This document shows positions 62,447 through 64,000 of a DNA stretch of 64,000 nt, piece by piece. The position numbers and the translations under genes are program-made. Source of the DNA: Paenibacillus monticola (GTDB lineage Bacteria; Bacillota; Bacilli; Paenibacillales; Paenibacillaceae); NCBI RefSeq assembly GCF_009664975.1, contig NZ_WJXB01000020.1, positions 1 through 64,000 on the forward strand, in the 5' to 3' direction. How positions within the stretch are numbered: the first letter of the stretch is position 1; every line of letters starts with the position of its first letter. Below the pieces are notes generated by a model. It saw nothing but the letters and a program-made list of their open reading frames with translations, had not been told where the DNA came from and did not search any database.

Positions 62447-63619
62447 CTAGAAAAAATCAAACAAGCCTGTTTGAGCCTGCGGAATGATTCCTTCCAGCCA
62501 CTGTACTGCAGCATCATTTCCGGTCAGGCGACCAAAGCGGGACAGCTCCCCAGGGCGTTTATAGCCGAGCAGCAGCACTGTTAATGTGCCAATATCGCAA
62601 GATAAGTCTGCCTCAATATTATCGCCATCAGTTCTTATTAAGGTAGCAGTCCCCTCTAAATTAACACTCCACTCCCATAACCCATCATTCCATGGAGCGT
62701 GTTTGTCTTCAATATTGATGATCTGCTTCTGCTGAGCACTCTGCACCCTATAAGAAAAATTCTCTACAAACGCTTTGGCATTTACAATACGTGCCATAAA
62801 ATAAGGATAATTCTCCTGATCAATCCGCGGATCAGGCAACAAAAAGGGCAAAATATCATCAGATGGAACCATCTTCAGAGAAGCTCCAGTTACCATAGAA
62901 TCATGATTGGCAAGAAATGTCCACAACCCCTGGCGAGCTTGCTCATTCATAAATACAAATTCATCAATAACCAACTCACTTTTCTCGATCTTATACAACA
63001 CATATCCTTCAGGCTTGCCCACAAGTGAATAAAAAATAGCATTATGCGTACTCTGATCCAGAACCGCATGCTCCCACCAGTCCTTGTCACGTTTTAGCGT
63101 ACCGTTATATTGGGTTGCAAACTGAGTATATAGTTCATCCAATATTACAATATCAAATAAATTACGGCGTACATTTCCGGAAATTTCTGTCTTTAATGGG
63201 AATTTGGCAATAGGAATCGTATATTTTTTGTATTCACAATAGATCTCCCACCCAAACTTGCGATAAAAGGGAATAAGAAAGGGATGCAGAAAAGACAATG
63301 TCTGTCCGGCTTCATTCATCGTCTGCAGTGTATGGGATAAAAGCTTAGCTACCAGTCCTTGTCTGCGGTTCTCTGGCCATGTCGCTACACCGGCTATTCC
63401 CCCCATATTTACAGCTCGCCCTTGTATATATACTTGAAGTGGGAGCAGGGTCAGCTTAGCACCTAAAATTCCATCCTCAAAAACACCCCATACTCGTTCC
63501 GGCTTGAATCTACTCTTGGCCTTAGTTTTATCTTCCCCTGAGACCTTGTACTGAAAAGCATATTCGGACAAGCTTAAACTAATTTCGAATTCTTCAGAAT
63601 TCAACTGCCTAATCTCCAA
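62447..63619 (-). CDS. Eis-like GNAT N-acetyltransferase
   Basis: The protein of about 390 residues has an N-terminal GNAT domain with the acetyl-CoA site GVATWPENRRQGLVAKLL (about residues 75-92) and FLHPFLIPFYRKFGWEIY. A second acetyltransferase-like domain and a C-terminal SCP2-like domain follow, the layout of the Eis family. The substrate is unknown. I favour TTG 63619 because GAGGTG ends six bases before it; a GTG at 63628 overlaps that box. It is not part of the ctsR operon (its stop is 247 bases before ctsR) and lies beside the DnaA-box cluster. Confidence 0.85.
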   Translation of the reverse strand: MEIRQLNSEEFEISLSLSEYAFQYKVSGEDKTKAKSRFKPERVWGVFEDGILGAKLTLLPLQVYIQGRAVNMGGIAGVATWPENRRQGLVAKLLSHTLQTMNEAGQTLSFLHPFLIPFYRKFGWEIYCEYKKYTIPIAKFPLKTEISGNVRRNLFDIVILDELYTQFATQYNGTLKRDKDWWEHAVLDQSTHNAIFYSLVGKPEGYVLYKIEKSELVIDEFVFMNEQARQGLWTFLANHDSMVTGASLKMVPSDDILPFLLPDPRIDQENYPYFMARIVNAKAFVENFSYRVQSAQQKQIINIEDKHAPWNDGLWEWSVNLEGTATLIRTDGDNIEADLSCDIGTLTVLLLGYKRPGELSRFGRLTGNDAAVQWLEGIIPQAQTGLFDFF

Positions 63620-63719
63620 TAAACTCACCTCATCTATTTAAGAAATCAACCTAAGGTGAGTATAACAAGAGAGGTAGCCGTATGCTAATGCAATGACTGA
63701 ATTTAAAAATATTTTTTAG

Positions 63720-63984
63720 TTATCCACAGCTTCTACACAGAAACCCCAAACACTTAATTTGTCAGTTCTTTTAAAATAAATAGTTATCCACGTTTCAAGC
63801 TATGTATCCACAGTTTTCGGTTTCTATCCACATAAACCCTTGTATTACTTAGGTTTCTCTTGACATATGCACCTGAGCATGTCTTCTGTCCACATAAATC
63901 GGGTGGAATATCTGATTATAGAATGTATCCACATGTTGGTAAGTTTTCTGTACTTTCTTGAAAACTATCCACAACATTTCCACA
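63720..63984 (+). repeat. Cluster of DnaA-box-like 9-mers
   Basis: In 265 bases the plus strand has a perfect TTATCCACA (63720-63728), TTATCCACG (63784-63792) and four one-mismatch boxes ending TATCCACA (63804-63812, 63824-63832, 63925-63933, 63965-63973). Weaker boxes lie at 63731-63739, 63886-63894 and 63976-63984. All have the same orientation. The boxes at 63784, 63804 and 63824 are exactly 20 bases apart. An AT-rich stretch lies just left (63697-63720). The rest of 63620-64000 holds no gene. Confidence 0.85.
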
Positions 63985-64000
63985 GGCTGCAAAAGACGCA

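Overview
The window is a Firmicutes chromosome segment, most likely Paenibacillus. The gene order is the Bacillus subtilis ctsR-to-pdaB superoperon region, with sporulation genes (sigH, cwlD, gerD, kbaA, pdaB), strong AAGGAGG ribosome binding sites and lineage-specific small proteins. Nearly everything is on the minus strand. No phage, plasmid, insertion sequence or CRISPR array is visible, and I see no new multi-gene system.

Read right to left (the direction of transcription): a DnaA-box cluster at the right edge (63720-63984); an Eis-like acetyltransferase; the CtsR-controlled stress operon ctsR-mcsA-mcsB-clpC; radA-disA-pssA; a lone plus-strand gene at 53615; yacL-ispD-ispF-gltX; a Cys-specific T-box leader driving cysE-cysS-mrnC-rlmB-rae1; sigH; rpmG-secE-nusG-rplK-rplA; rplJ-rplL behind an L10 leader; an RsmC-like methyltransferase; rpoB-rpoC; an L7Ae-like gene and rpsL-rpsG-fusA-tuf; a decayed chemotaxis-receptor remnant; the S10-spc-alpha cluster from rpsJ to rplQ; truA; rplM-rpsI behind a probable L13 leader; cysH-sat; cwlD and salA; then gerD, kbaA, ppk2, pdaB and a SpoIIM-family gene in mixed orientation. 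At the left edge lie the tandem promoters and boxA leader of a leftward rRNA operon whose 16S gene is outside the window.

The region builds the translation and transcription machinery (RNA polymerase, most ribosomal proteins, elongation factors, SecYE, NusG). Autoregulatory leaders, the CtsR operator and the T-box tie it to ribosome supply, protein damage and charged tRNA-Cys. Sulfur assimilation is represented by cysH-sat and by cysE-cysS. The sporulation and germination genes at the left carry plausible sigma-E and sigma-G promoters.

The most notable departures from the textbook arrangement are: the DnaA-box cluster; the receptor pseudogene between tuf and rpsJ; S12 carrying Arg56 and Ala104 at two streptomycin-related positions; a strand-specific hairpin that covers the cwlD ribosome binding site; non-AUG starts on rpoA, rpoB, rpoC, rplC, rplJ, rpsC and rpsE; and the absence of the ecfA1-ecfA2-ecfT genes between rplQ and truA.
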